Notes under the pieces: generated by a model
The model's database searches: none
The model's input: the letters and a program-made list of their open reading frames with translations, nothing else
Told to the model about the DNA's origin: nothing
Shown here: positions 8,150-15,054 of the stretch, piece by piece
Layout: every line of letters starts with the position of its first letter
Position numbering within the stretch: the first letter of the stretch is position 1
Source of the DNA: Anaerolineae bacterium
GTDB taxonomy: Bacteria > Chloroflexota > Anaerolineae > Aggregatilineales > Aggregatilineaceae
Assembly (NCBI GenBank): GCA_016930015.1
Contig: JAFGHR010000072.1
Location: 1-32,211 of the forward strand
Length of the DNA stretch: 32,211 bases
Direction of reading: 5' to 3'
Position numbers and translations under genes: made by a program

Positions 8150-9055
8150 ATGCGACTCGGACGCCGTTTGATGTGGTCGGGGGTGTTGGGAGGCGCTTTG
8201 TACTGGCTGGCACGCTATTTGCGACCCAAACATTCTACGCTGGTGCTCAATGACAAGGTCGTGGTGATTACGGGCGCTTCTTCCGGAATCGGGCGGGCGC
8301 TGGCGTTTGCGTTCGCACGCCGGGCGGCGCGGGTGGTGCTGGTCGCCCGGAATGTCGAACACCTCGAAGCCGTTCGCCGCGAGATCGAACCGTATACGTC
8401 CGATGTGCTGGTTGTCCCTGCCGATATCACGCAGGAAGACCAGCTTCAGGCTGTGGTCACGCAGACGCTTGACGCGTTTGGCCGGATAGATGTCCTGGTC
8501 AATAACGCGGGGGCGCTGCTGGGAGGGCGTCTGCAAGACCAGGATGCCGGGCGCATCGAGCAATTGATACGGCTCAACCTGTGGGCACCGATCCGCCTGA
8601 CCCAGCTTGTCGTGCCGCATATGCTGGCAGAAAATGCGGGCTATATTCTCAATATCGGATCGGGTCTTGGCCGGACGGCGGCACCGCTGCTCACGATCTA
8701 TACGGCCAGCAAATATGGCCTGCTGGGTTTTTCCAATGCCTTACGCCGGGAGCTTGATGGCACCGGTATTTACCTGACACTAGTGCTGCCAACCTGGACA
8801 CACACGGACATGTTACCCGGCGATGTTGAAGATACGCTGGAAAAGTACGGCTACCGGCTTGAACATCCGGACGCAGTCGCTGAGCGTGCGCTGCTGGCGC
8901 TGGTGCACGGCGATAACGAGGTGATCATCGGCGGCCCGATGATCAAATTGGGAGTCTGGCTTGAGCGGTTCGTGCCGTTCGTTATGCGGATATATTGGCG
9001 GTTTGTGGTGACGCCAGAGTGGACGGCAGCTATGAACAAGCTGGGACCTCAGTAA
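8150..9055 (+). CDS. Short-chain dehydrogenase/reductase (classical SDR)
   Basis: This is an NAD(P)-dependent oxidoreductase of unknown substrate. The Rossmann motif TGASSGIG is at residues 41-48, NNAG at 118-121, a serine in NIGSGLG near 170, and the catalytic pair Tyr184 and Lys188 in YTASK. The N-terminal 25 residues include a hydrophobic stretch (LMWSGVLGGALYWLARYL) that may anchor it in the membrane, and the C-terminus is also hydrophobic. A start at 8111 is possible, but ATG 8150 has AGGAGG 11 bases ahead, inside the end of the methyltransferase gene. The upstream neighbour suggests a lipid or isoprenoid substrate, but this is only inference. Confidence 0.9.
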   Translation: MRLGRRLMWSGVLGGALYWLARYLRPKHSTLVLNDKVVVITGASSGIGRALAFAFARRAARVVLVARNVEHLEAVRREIEPYTSDVLVVPADITQEDQLQAVVTQTLDAFGRIDVLVNNAGALLGGRLQDQDAGRIEQLIRLNLWAPIRLTQLVVPHMLAENAGYILNIGSGLGRTAAPLLTIYTASKYGLLGFSNALRRELDGTGIYLTLVLPTWTHTDMLPGDVEDTLEKYGYRLEHPDAVAERALLALVHGDNEVIIGGPMIKLGVWLERFVPFVMRIYWRFVVTPEWTAAMNKLGPQ

Positions 9056-9067
9056 CCCGATCAGTCC

Positions 9068-9586
9068 TTACTCCGGCGCAGCGGAATCGCGCGGGCGTGT
9101 TATCCATGCGTCAAGCATGGTCCGCGTGCTGTCAAACGCGAGTTCCGGCAGGGGATCGCCAGCCGCGTACCACAACACGCCGTCCACGTCATCGTGAGCC
9201 TGGGCTGTGCCGCTGAGCGCCTGTGCCGCGTAGATGATGACGATCGATGCACCTGAGTCTGGCGATCCCGCCTGGACATCAAGCAGCCGGGTAATCTTCA
9301 CATCGAGTCCGGTTTCCTCGGCAACTTCGCGGCGGGCGGCGCTGCGCGGGTCTTCCCCATCATCAATATACCCGGCAGGCAGCGCCCATTTTCCCCGTTC
9401 GGGATTGACCCTACGCCGTACCAGCAGCACGTGATTTTCCCGCTCGATGAATACGACTGCGGCCACTTTCGGATCGGAAAAGTGGATATAATTACACTCC
9501 GGGCAGACGCGCCGCATTTGACCATAGGCCATCCGATCGACCAGCGCATGCCCGCATACCTGGCAGAAGTTTACCGGGGGTCTCAT
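9068..9586 (-). CDS. Nudix hydrolase with N-terminal zinc ribbon
   Basis: This enzyme should hydrolyse a nucleoside diphosphate linked to another moiety; the substrate cannot be told. Residues 8-30 form a zinc ribbon (FCQVCG ... RVCPECNY). The Nudix box reads G-x5-E-x7-REVAEETGL, with every catalytic glutamate present. I chose MRPPVNFCQVCGH as the start. Its ATG overlaps the stop of the anti-sigma gene as ATGA (9583-9586), implying translational coupling, and upstream in-frame sequence is only a shadow of that gene. The NudC motif SQPWPFP is absent, so it is not NudC. It is the last gene of a sigma / anti-sigma / Nudix operon. Confidence 0.92.
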   Translation of the reverse strand: MRPPVNFCQVCGHALVDRMAYGQMRRVCPECNYIHFSDPKVAAVVFIERENHVLLVRRRVNPERGKWALPAGYIDDGEDPRSAARREVAEETGLDVKITRLLDVQAGSPDSGASIVIIYAAQALSGTAQAHDDVDGVLWYAAGDPLPELAFDSTRTMLDAWITRPRDSAAPE

Positions 9587-10899
9587 GTGTGGCGTGCTCT
9601 CCGGTATCCGGTAAAAAACAACGCAGCCGACACCACCAGCAGCACTGCCCCGATAACGACCAACAGCCACCGGTCATTGTCTTCTGTATTATCTTCGCGA
9701 ATCTGGCCCGATGACTCGTCTCTCACGGATTGTGGTTGGGGCGTTGGTGAACCGGCAGGGCTGGTTGTCGCTCCGGTCATGGTGCTGGTCGCAGTGCTGG
9801 TCATGGTATTGGTTGGCTGCATAACAGCGGAATCCAGCACTGCTTCATCACCTGTGCTGGTCGATTCACTCACCGTCGTTTGTGGTTCACCGGCACCGGG
9901 AACCATAACACCCGGTTCGTTGGCGGCAGCGTTGGCTTCAGCTTCGACTGGTGCGGATTCGCCAACTTCGGCAAACGCCCCCGCTTCGGCGGATTCTTCG
10001 TCTGACGTTGCCTCCTCTGGCAGGGTTTCAACCTGGGGAGTGGCGGCGTATGCTGTTTCCCCGGTATCAGCTTCTTCTTCGTGTTCTCGCATTTGCTCAT
10101 CATTACCATCAGCGTAGCCATCTGCCGGGGGCGGCATGTTTGGGCTTTCAGCCGGTGCGGCGACAGCCTCCTCCGCTGCCTGTGTATCATCGAACGATGA
10201 TACAGCGCTTTCGCCTGATAGGTCTGCATCACCGGCTTCAGCAGTTTGTTTTTCCACAGCAGGCGCGGCAGACACATGCCCTTCCGGCGTGCCGAGGGGG
10301 AGTGACGTCAGTGTTTGGGTGGGAGCAGCGGCTCCCAACACCTGACCGGCTTCGACTTCGGATGCCTCCTCCTCGACTGCAACATCAGGCGCTATGGTGG
10401 CTGTGCGGAGGATAACTGTGGTTGGTGACGGAGGCGCGGTTGATGTCATGGTCGGGCTGGCGGGCGCTGTCTGTGCGACAAACCCGACGGCTGTGTGCTG
10501 AACCGGTGCTTCTTGCGGGGCGGATTCAATCGCCGCGTCTCGTGAGTCGCTGTCACCGCTCATCAACACAGCCATCACAAGAAACACAATGGACGCCGCA
10601 GCGCCCAACGCTCCCGATAGCTGAAGGATCGTGTTGCTGTTAAACACGTACTGCCACCATGACGGCTGGCGGCCATAAACTGCCGGGTCCAATGTAAAAT
10701 CACGCGGCGCTTTGAGTTGGGGAAGACTGCGCACCAACGCGACAGTCTCGCGCAGATCGGCAAGCGCTGCGCGGAGTGCGGCGTCGTGATTCAGTCGCCT
10801 TTCCAGTTCGTCGCGTTCGTGATCGCTGATCTCGCCGTCGATGTAGGCCGACAGTAGTTCCAGATCACGATTGGAGGGTGACTTGTGGGCGGCAGCCAT
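9583..10899 (-). CDS. Membrane anti-sigma factor with long low-complexity extracytoplasmic region
   Basis: This probably binds and holds the ECF sigma factor encoded upstream. Residues 11-70 (ELLSAYIDGEISDHERDELERRL...) have the fold pattern of an anti-sigma domain, but the zinc-binding HxxxCxxC is missing. One membrane segment follows at about 92-113. Then come roughly 290 residues rich in Glu, Ala, Pro, Ser and Thr, a mucin-like stalk. A second hydrophobic segment at about 409-430 (WLLVVIGAVLLVVSAALFF) ends in the basic tail YRRARHT. The two segments would put the stalk outside as a loop anchored at both ends. It lies 46 bases downstream of the sigma gene and overlaps the Nudix gene at ATGA. 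Confidence 0.85.
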   Translation of the reverse strand: MAAAHKSPSNRDLELLSAYIDGEISDHERDELERRLNHDAALRAALADLRETVALVRSLPQLKAPRDFTLDPAVYGRQPSWWQYVFNSNTILQLSGALGAAASIVFLVMAVLMSGDSDSRDAAIESAPQEAPVQHTAVGFVAQTAPASPTMTSTAPPSPTTVILRTATIAPDVAVEEEASEVEAGQVLGAAAPTQTLTSLPLGTPEGHVSAAPAVEKQTAEAGDADLSGESAVSSFDDTQAAEEAVAAPAESPNMPPPADGYADGNDEQMREHEEEADTGETAYAATPQVETLPEEATSDEESAEAGAFAEVGESAPVEAEANAAANEPGVMVPGAGEPQTTVSESTSTGDEAVLDSAVMQPTNTMTSTATSTMTGATTSPAGSPTPQPQSVRDESSGQIREDNTEDNDRWLLVVIGAVLLVVSAALFFTGYRRARHT

Positions 10900-10945
10900 G
10901 ATTGAATCGGTTTCCCTGTGTGACTATCTTAACGGTCAAGTTCCA

Positions 10946-11539
10946 CTATTCGTTCATAAGACGGTATTCAGCGGGCAGAAGTTCCCGAACCGCTTGCAGG
11001 CATTGGCGCAGCCGGTTACGTGCCCGGCATAACCGTGATTTGACAGTGCCCAGCGCGACCCCTGTAATCTCGACAATGTCCTGATACGGGTATCCTTCAA
11101 CATCTGCCAGGACAGCGATCGTGCGCTGGCTGTCAGGCAGGGCCATGATGCAATCTTGAATAGCCTGGTTGAGTTCGCTGCGCTGAGCATGTTGTTCCGG
11201 GCTTTCTTGCTGGCTGTGCAGGCGCGGGTTGTTCTGGACCGTGATTTCGTGCAGGTCTTCAAGTGACGACGCTGGGCGACGCTTACGACGGCGCAGTTCG
11301 TCATAACACGCATTGGTAACAATACGCATCAGCCAGGGTTTGAAGCGCTCACCCTTAAACTGGTGCAGTTTTCGAAAAGCGGCAATGAATGCTTCCTGAG
11401 TGGCATCTGCGGCGGCTTCGTTCTCCCCCATAATACGAAAGGCGACGGAATAGGCCATATCTTGATAGGTCAACACAAGTTGGTTAAACGACTCAACGTC
11501 GCCGTGTTTAGCCGCATAAATTAAGCTGCGTTCATTCAT
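10946..11539 (-). CDS. ECF-type RNA polymerase sigma factor
   Basis: This sigma-70 family factor of the extracytoplasmic-function class has 197 residues. Region 2 spans about 20-90, with MAYSVAFRIMGENEAAADAT (family helix), TQEAFIAAFRKL, and FKPWLMRIVTNACYDELRRR for -10 recognition. Region 4 is at about 130-185 with a helix-turn-helix, YQDIVEITGVALGTVKSRLCRAR. Regions 1.1 and 3 are absent, as expected. No clear ribosome site is seen. The region ahead of it is shared with a divergently placed tRNA gene. The anti-sigma factor and Nudix gene downstream complete the unit. Confidence 0.95.
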   Translation of the reverse strand: MNERSLIYAAKHGDVESFNQLVLTYQDMAYSVAFRIMGENEAAADATQEAFIAAFRKLHQFKGERFKPWLMRIVTNACYDELRRRKRRPASSLEDLHEITVQNNPRLHSQQESPEQHAQRSELNQAIQDCIMALPDSQRTIAVLADVEGYPYQDIVEITGVALGTVKSRLCRARNRLRQCLQAVRELLPAEYRLMNE

Positions 11540-11585
11540 GGGGAATAATTTTCCAGTTCGATTATTTTTGTGTGCCCAAACCCCA

Positions 11586-11614
11586 TTGACGGATCGCGGG
11601 AATCAACATATACT
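11586..11614 (+). promoter_or_regulatory. Strong sigma-70 promoter of tRNA-Leu
   Basis: TTGACG (11586-11591) and TATACT (11609-11614) are spaced by exactly 17 bases, close to the consensus. Transcription would start near 11621, about eight bases before the tRNA. Confidence 0.75.
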
Positions 11615-11628
11615 ACGTGCTGATAATA

Positions 11629-11712
11629 GCCGAAGTGGCGGAATTGGCAGACGCACGCGACTCAAAATCGCGCGGGGTAACACCCATGTGGGTTCGACTC
11701 CCACCTTCGGCA
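11629..11712 (+). tRNA. tRNA-Leu (anticodon CAA)
   Basis: The full cloverleaf can be traced. The acceptor stem is GCCGAAG / CTTCGGC with discriminator A. The anticodon stem CGCGA / TCGCG surrounds the loop CTCAAAA, giving anticodon CAA, which reads UUG. The long variable arm with a GGGT / ACCC stem is typical of class II tRNA-Leu, and the T arm is GTGGG-TTCGACT-CCCAC. CCA is not encoded: the bases after the discriminator are CCT. It has its own promoter and terminator. Confidence 0.97.
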
Positions 11713-11729
11713 CCTGTAATAACTATGAG

Positions 11730-11759
11730 CCGGGAAATAGTCCCGGTTTTTTGTTTTTT
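11730..11759 (+). terminator. Intrinsic terminator after tRNA-Leu
   Basis: The 6-bp stem CCGGGA / TCCCGG with loop AATAG is followed by TTTTTTGTTTTTT. It begins 18 bases past the tRNA, so the tRNA is transcribed as a single-gene unit. Confidence 0.9.
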
Positions 11760-11842
11760 GAGGTGCAGGCCAAGTTGGTGTACGATCCGGCACAGGAGCA
11801 TTATAACAGGTCGTCAGAATGTGATCTAGTTTAGGGGCGATA

Positions 11843-12238
11843 ATGAAGCAATTTTTGGGGTCATTGCTCGTTGGTGTGCTGGTAGGGCTGGCTGTTGGCC
11901 TGTTTATCGGCTGGGAGCAGTATCCCGTTGAATACACCAATAGCTCGCTGGAAGCCCTGGACCCGTACTATAAGCAGCAGTACACCATTATGGTAGCGGA
12001 AGGTTATCAGGTTGATCACGATATCAACACGGCATTGAACCGTCTGCAAGTGCTGGGTGAAGATAATCTATTTGAATACGTGCGCGACCTGACTCAGCAG
12101 TTCATTAGCCAGAGTAATGTACCCGCGATTCCCCCCATGGTGGCCCTGGCCGAAGCACTGGGGATTGACCTGGGGCCTGTGATGGATATCTATCGTGTCA
12201 CACCAGTACCGTCGCCTACACCAGCAGTGAGTCAATAA
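11843..12238 (+). CDS. Small membrane-anchored hypothetical protein (paralogue of the next gene)
   Basis: I do not recognise a named family. It has an N-terminal membrane anchor (residues about 5-24, LLVGVLVGLAVGLFIGW), then WEQYPVEYTNSSLEAL and a helical region of about 85 residues (YYKQQYTIMVAEGYQVDHDINTALNRLQVL), and a short Pro/Thr tail. AGGGG lies seven bases before the ATG. The next gene shares the pattern W-E-x-x-P-V-E-x-x-x, an YxIxxAxxYxxDxDxxxAxNRLxxL-like helix and the anchor, so the two look like a tandem duplication. The helical part may bind a partner at the outer face of the membrane; this is a guess. Confidence 0.75.
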   Translation: MKQFLGSLLVGVLVGLAVGLFIGWEQYPVEYTNSSLEALDPYYKQQYTIMVAEGYQVDHDINTALNRLQVLGEDNLFEYVRDLTQQFISQSNVPAIPPMVALAEALGIDLGPVMDIYRVTPVPSPTPAVSQ

Positions 12239-12244
12239 CCGGCT

Positions 12245-13144
12245 ATGCATGTAACGAATCGTTCTTCCTCAGATCATGGTATTTCCTGGTTTGTCTTGCT
12301 GATCGGTGTGGCGCTTGGGCTGGGCCTGGGGTTATTGTATTCGTGGGAAATCGACCCGGTCGTTGAACTCAATACGGAACCCTGGCAGCTTGGTGCCCAG
12401 GCTCGCGAGGATTATGTGATCGCTATTGCCCTCAGTTATGCTCACAACCAGGACGTGACACGGGCGTTTAACCGGCTGCTGGAAATCAGTCCCGATCGGG
12501 ATGTGTGGGACACAGTGGCCGAGGTGGCATGTGAGCGCCATAAGCGGGTGCAGGTGACAACCAACAGTGATGTGTTGGTTATGCGTTCACTTGAGCAGTT
12601 ATACCGTCCTCAGGGTGCATCCGGGTGTGCTGACGGTCAATATCCCACCCCCGCACCGGTTAACATCGTGCCGGTGACACCTACCATCACGCAAACACCA
12701 ACGCTGCCCCCGCCGCTGACTAAGACGGCTACACCCCCGATTCCAACGACAGCGCCGACGGTTATCGTGAATCCCACCAACACCCCGCCCCCTTCCGGAA
12801 GTTATGTGCTGGGGCGAATTGACCCATTCTGCAATGCGGACAAGAGCGGCGTGATCGAAGTTGAGGTATATAATCGTAATGCTGAAGGCGTGCCCGGCAT
12901 GCCCATCACCGTGACGTGGAGCGGTGACCAGCAAGACACGTTTTTCACCGGACTCAAGCCTGATCAGGGCGTGGGGTACGCCGATTTTGAAATGGTACCT
13001 GATCGCTCCTATACCGTGACCATACCGGGCTTGATATCAACTCCGCCGCCGTTAGATGCATCGGTTTGTGATGAAGCAGAAGGTGATGGCGGTGAAGCGG
13101 TTTTGACTTCATACCGTGTCAGTTTCCAACAGCAGATCAACTGA
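12245..13144 (+). CDS. Membrane-anchored hypothetical protein with Pro/Thr linker and C-terminal beta-sandwich-like domain
   Basis: No named family is recognised. An anchor helix (about 14-33) leads into SWEIDPVVEL and a helical domain like that of the preceding gene (DYVIAIALSYAHNQDVTRAFNRLLEI). This is followed by a linker rich in Pro and Thr at about 135-175. The C-terminal part (VLGRIDPFCNADKSGVIEVE to about 275) has the alternating strands of an Ig-like or carboxypeptidase-regulatory-like fold, with conserved-looking cysteines. It begins six bases after the previous stop and has no good ribosome site, so it may depend on coupling. A hairpin terminator follows. Confidence 0.75.
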   Translation: MHVTNRSSSDHGISWFVLLIGVALGLGLGLLYSWEIDPVVELNTEPWQLGAQAREDYVIAIALSYAHNQDVTRAFNRLLEISPDRDVWDTVAEVACERHKRVQVTTNSDVLVMRSLEQLYRPQGASGCADGQYPTPAPVNIVPVTPTITQTPTLPPPLTKTATPPIPTTAPTVIVNPTNTPPPSGSYVLGRIDPFCNADKSGVIEVEVYNRNAEGVPGMPITVTWSGDQQDTFFTGLKPDQGVGYADFEMVPDRSYTVTIPGLISTPPPLDASVCDEAEGDGGEAVLTSYRVSFQQQIN

Positions 13145-13165
13145 CAGGTTATGGTTCACGAATGG

Positions 13166-13203
13166 CAGGCGGCTGTCTCGCAAGGAAACAGCCGCCTGTT
13201 TGT
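13166..13203. terminator. Hairpin terminator between convergent genes
   Basis: An 11-bp perfect stem, CAGGCGGCTGT / ACAGCCGCCTG, has an 11-base loop. The T-tract is short (TTTG) on the + side. It lies between two converging genes and could serve both. Confidence 0.65.
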
Positions 13204-13232
13204 GCGTTCGGATTATGGATCAGGGCGTGTAA

Positions 13233-14942
13233 TTACCCGGCTTGGGACTCTGGATCAACGTTCCACAGATCATAACGTGCCGGACCCGCCCGGTTAACTT
13301 CGCTCACCCAGGGCTGCTGGAGCCATGTTGAGGACATGAAAAACAGCGGGGTAACAGGGAAACTGCCATCAGAACCAAAAAAGAATGCTTCCGCCTCAGA
13401 ATACAGCTCGGCCCGTTTCGTTGTGTCGGTTTCAAGGGCCGCATCATCCATGCGCGTATCGGCCTTGTCACACAGCCGCCCAGGTTTGATATACCCGTAG
13501 CGGCAGTGAAGCGCATCGCCAAGCCATGCGTTTGCATCCGGATAGTCGGCGCTCCACATGGCAAGCCACAGGTGCGAGCGTGTAACTGTCTCCGGATCGT
13601 AAGCAGAATGCCCCAACTCGATCATCAGCACGCGCGGTAAAGTACGCACCTCAAACAGGGTTGGGAAACATCCCAGGTTATCCGACCACTGCTGCGTAAC
13701 AGCCTGTGCCACGTCAGACCATATAGGATCGTCATCCGGAACCAGGATGATCAGTTTCTCCGGGACATTCTCACATCCGGCAAAACCCGCGGCGCTGTAA
13801 TTGGCCTGCGCCTGGATCGGATCAAACGCAAGGTTGTTGAACTCAGGCGCCGCAACCACACCGGCAGGTGTAAACTGTGCCACCGGGAGCGCCTGGTTTG
13901 GGAAAAACTGGTTGACGAGCGCTTCGCGGTCGATGGCCTGGGACAAGGCACGCCGGATTTCCGGCTGATCGACCAGGGCGCGGTCGAACGAAAACCCCAT
14001 CATGATCAGTGACGTACCTTCGGCCACCTGGATCAGGTCAGGATTTGCCGCCTGTGCCGTGCCGATGTCACCCGCTTCGAGCCGCGCCAGATCGATCTGG
14101 CTGCTGCTGGCGAGCATGCTGGCGGTTTTGGTTTCAGTGGTGAATGTGATGTCTACCTGGTCGATATTGCCCGTTACAGGGTCAGGCCACAAAGTATTGC
14201 GCCCCAAAGCCATACCCGACTGGGTGGCGGTTTGTAATACAAACGGCCCATTAGTAATGATGGTATCCGGTTGCGTCCAGTTGTCGGCGGCGGCAACGGC
14301 TTCGCGTGGCAGCGGTCGGAATTCCGGCGTACTGGTCAACGACAAGAAATATGACGACGGAAACAGGACATCAATTTCAAGCGTGTACAGGCCAACAGCG
14401 CGAACACCGATCTCGCGTGCAATGAACAGGTCGTCGATCACTTCTGGAAATGCCTTGGCAACCGTTTCGCAACCGTTGATGATCATCAGGTTAGACGTGA
14501 CCGGTGATGGGCGTGAGGGGTCACATGCGCGCTGAATGGCGAATACAAAATCGCCTGCCGTCACAGGCCGCACGCTGACAACCGTTTGGCCGTCCGGATC
14601 ATAACGGACCCAGTTAACGTCTTCTCGCAGCGTGAACGTCCAGGTCAAGCCGTTTTCACTCACGGACCATGACTCAGCCAGCATGGGTTCAACCTGGTGT
14701 GTGAGTGGATCGTACCGGGTCAGGCCGACAAACAGGTTCTCGACCAGATCACGCGTGTACGGGTCGAACCGCGAAACCGCTACCGGGTCGAGATCGGTTC
14801 GGAACGGCATAGCCACGCGCAGGGTGGTTTGTGATTCCTGCTGGGGTGGGGCGGCTGTCACTGTGCGTACTACGGATGATGATGAAAAGCTGATCAACGC
14901 GATCAGCACGAGTAGTCGAACACTTTGGATCAAACGCTGCAT
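13233..14942 (-). CDS. Peptide/nickel-type ABC transporter substrate-binding protein (SBP family 5)
   Basis: This secreted or membrane-attached solute-binding protein is of the OppA/DppA class. A signal peptide spans about 1-30 (MQRLIQSVRLLVLIALISF ... TVTAA), without a lipobox cysteine. Family landmarks include RDLVENLFVGLTRYDP, MLAESWSVSENGLTWTFTLR, TAGDFVFAIQRA, TNGPFVL and EIRRALSQAIDREALVNQFF. Its 569 residues are normal. The start is placed at 14942, with GAGGAT just ahead, rather than 51 codons upstream, because the signal peptide begins there. No permease or ATPase genes are adjacent, so its transporter must be encoded elsewhere or it acts otherwise. Confidence 0.92.
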   Translation of the reverse strand: MQRLIQSVRLLVLIALISFSSSSVVRTVTAAPPQQESQTTLRVAMPFRTDLDPVAVSRFDPYTRDLVENLFVGLTRYDPLTHQVEPMLAESWSVSENGLTWTFTLREDVNWVRYDPDGQTVVSVRPVTAGDFVFAIQRACDPSRPSPVTSNLMIINGCETVAKAFPEVIDDLFIAREIGVRAVGLYTLEIDVLFPSSYFLSLTSTPEFRPLPREAVAAADNWTQPDTIITNGPFVLQTATQSGMALGRNTLWPDPVTGNIDQVDITFTTETKTASMLASSSQIDLARLEAGDIGTAQAANPDLIQVAEGTSLIMMGFSFDRALVDQPEIRRALSQAIDREALVNQFFPNQALPVAQFTPAGVVAAPEFNNLAFDPIQAQANYSAAGFAGCENVPEKLIILVPDDDPIWSDVAQAVTQQWSDNLGCFPTLFEVRTLPRVLMIELGHSAYDPETVTRSHLWLAMWSADYPDANAWLGDALHCRYGYIKPGRLCDKADTRMDDAALETDTTKRAELYSEAEAFFFGSDGSFPVTPLFFMSSTWLQQPWVSEVNRAGPARYDLWNVDPESQAG

Positions 14943-15054
14943 ACCATCCTCGCTTGATTTTACATAACACGACGTACACCAATCCAATAAACCATTCGCT
15001 ATTGTAGCGCAAAATGGGGCTATCAAAGCTGACGTCTTCCCTTTGACTTGGTGT

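Noticed and set aside
9766-9823. Repeated ATGGT/GCTGGT-like units in the anti-sigma gene (possible tandem repeat)
   Set aside because: The similarity reflects Thr/Met/Ser-rich codons of the low-complexity stalk; copies are irregular and short.
9431-10117. 228-residue plus-strand frame opposite the anti-sigma and Nudix genes
   Set aside because: The Ser/Ala/Val-rich sequence is the mirror of the low-complexity stalk. The Nudix box and anti-sigma features are on the other strand.
11629-11712. tRNA-Leu as an integration site for a mobile element
   Set aside because: No integrase gene and no repeat of the tRNA 3' end were noticed downstream; the genes that follow look chromosomal.
14002-14535. 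177-residue plus-strand frame opposite the solute-binding protein
   Set aside because: Shadow of a clear SBP family 5 gene; no motif or start signal of its own.
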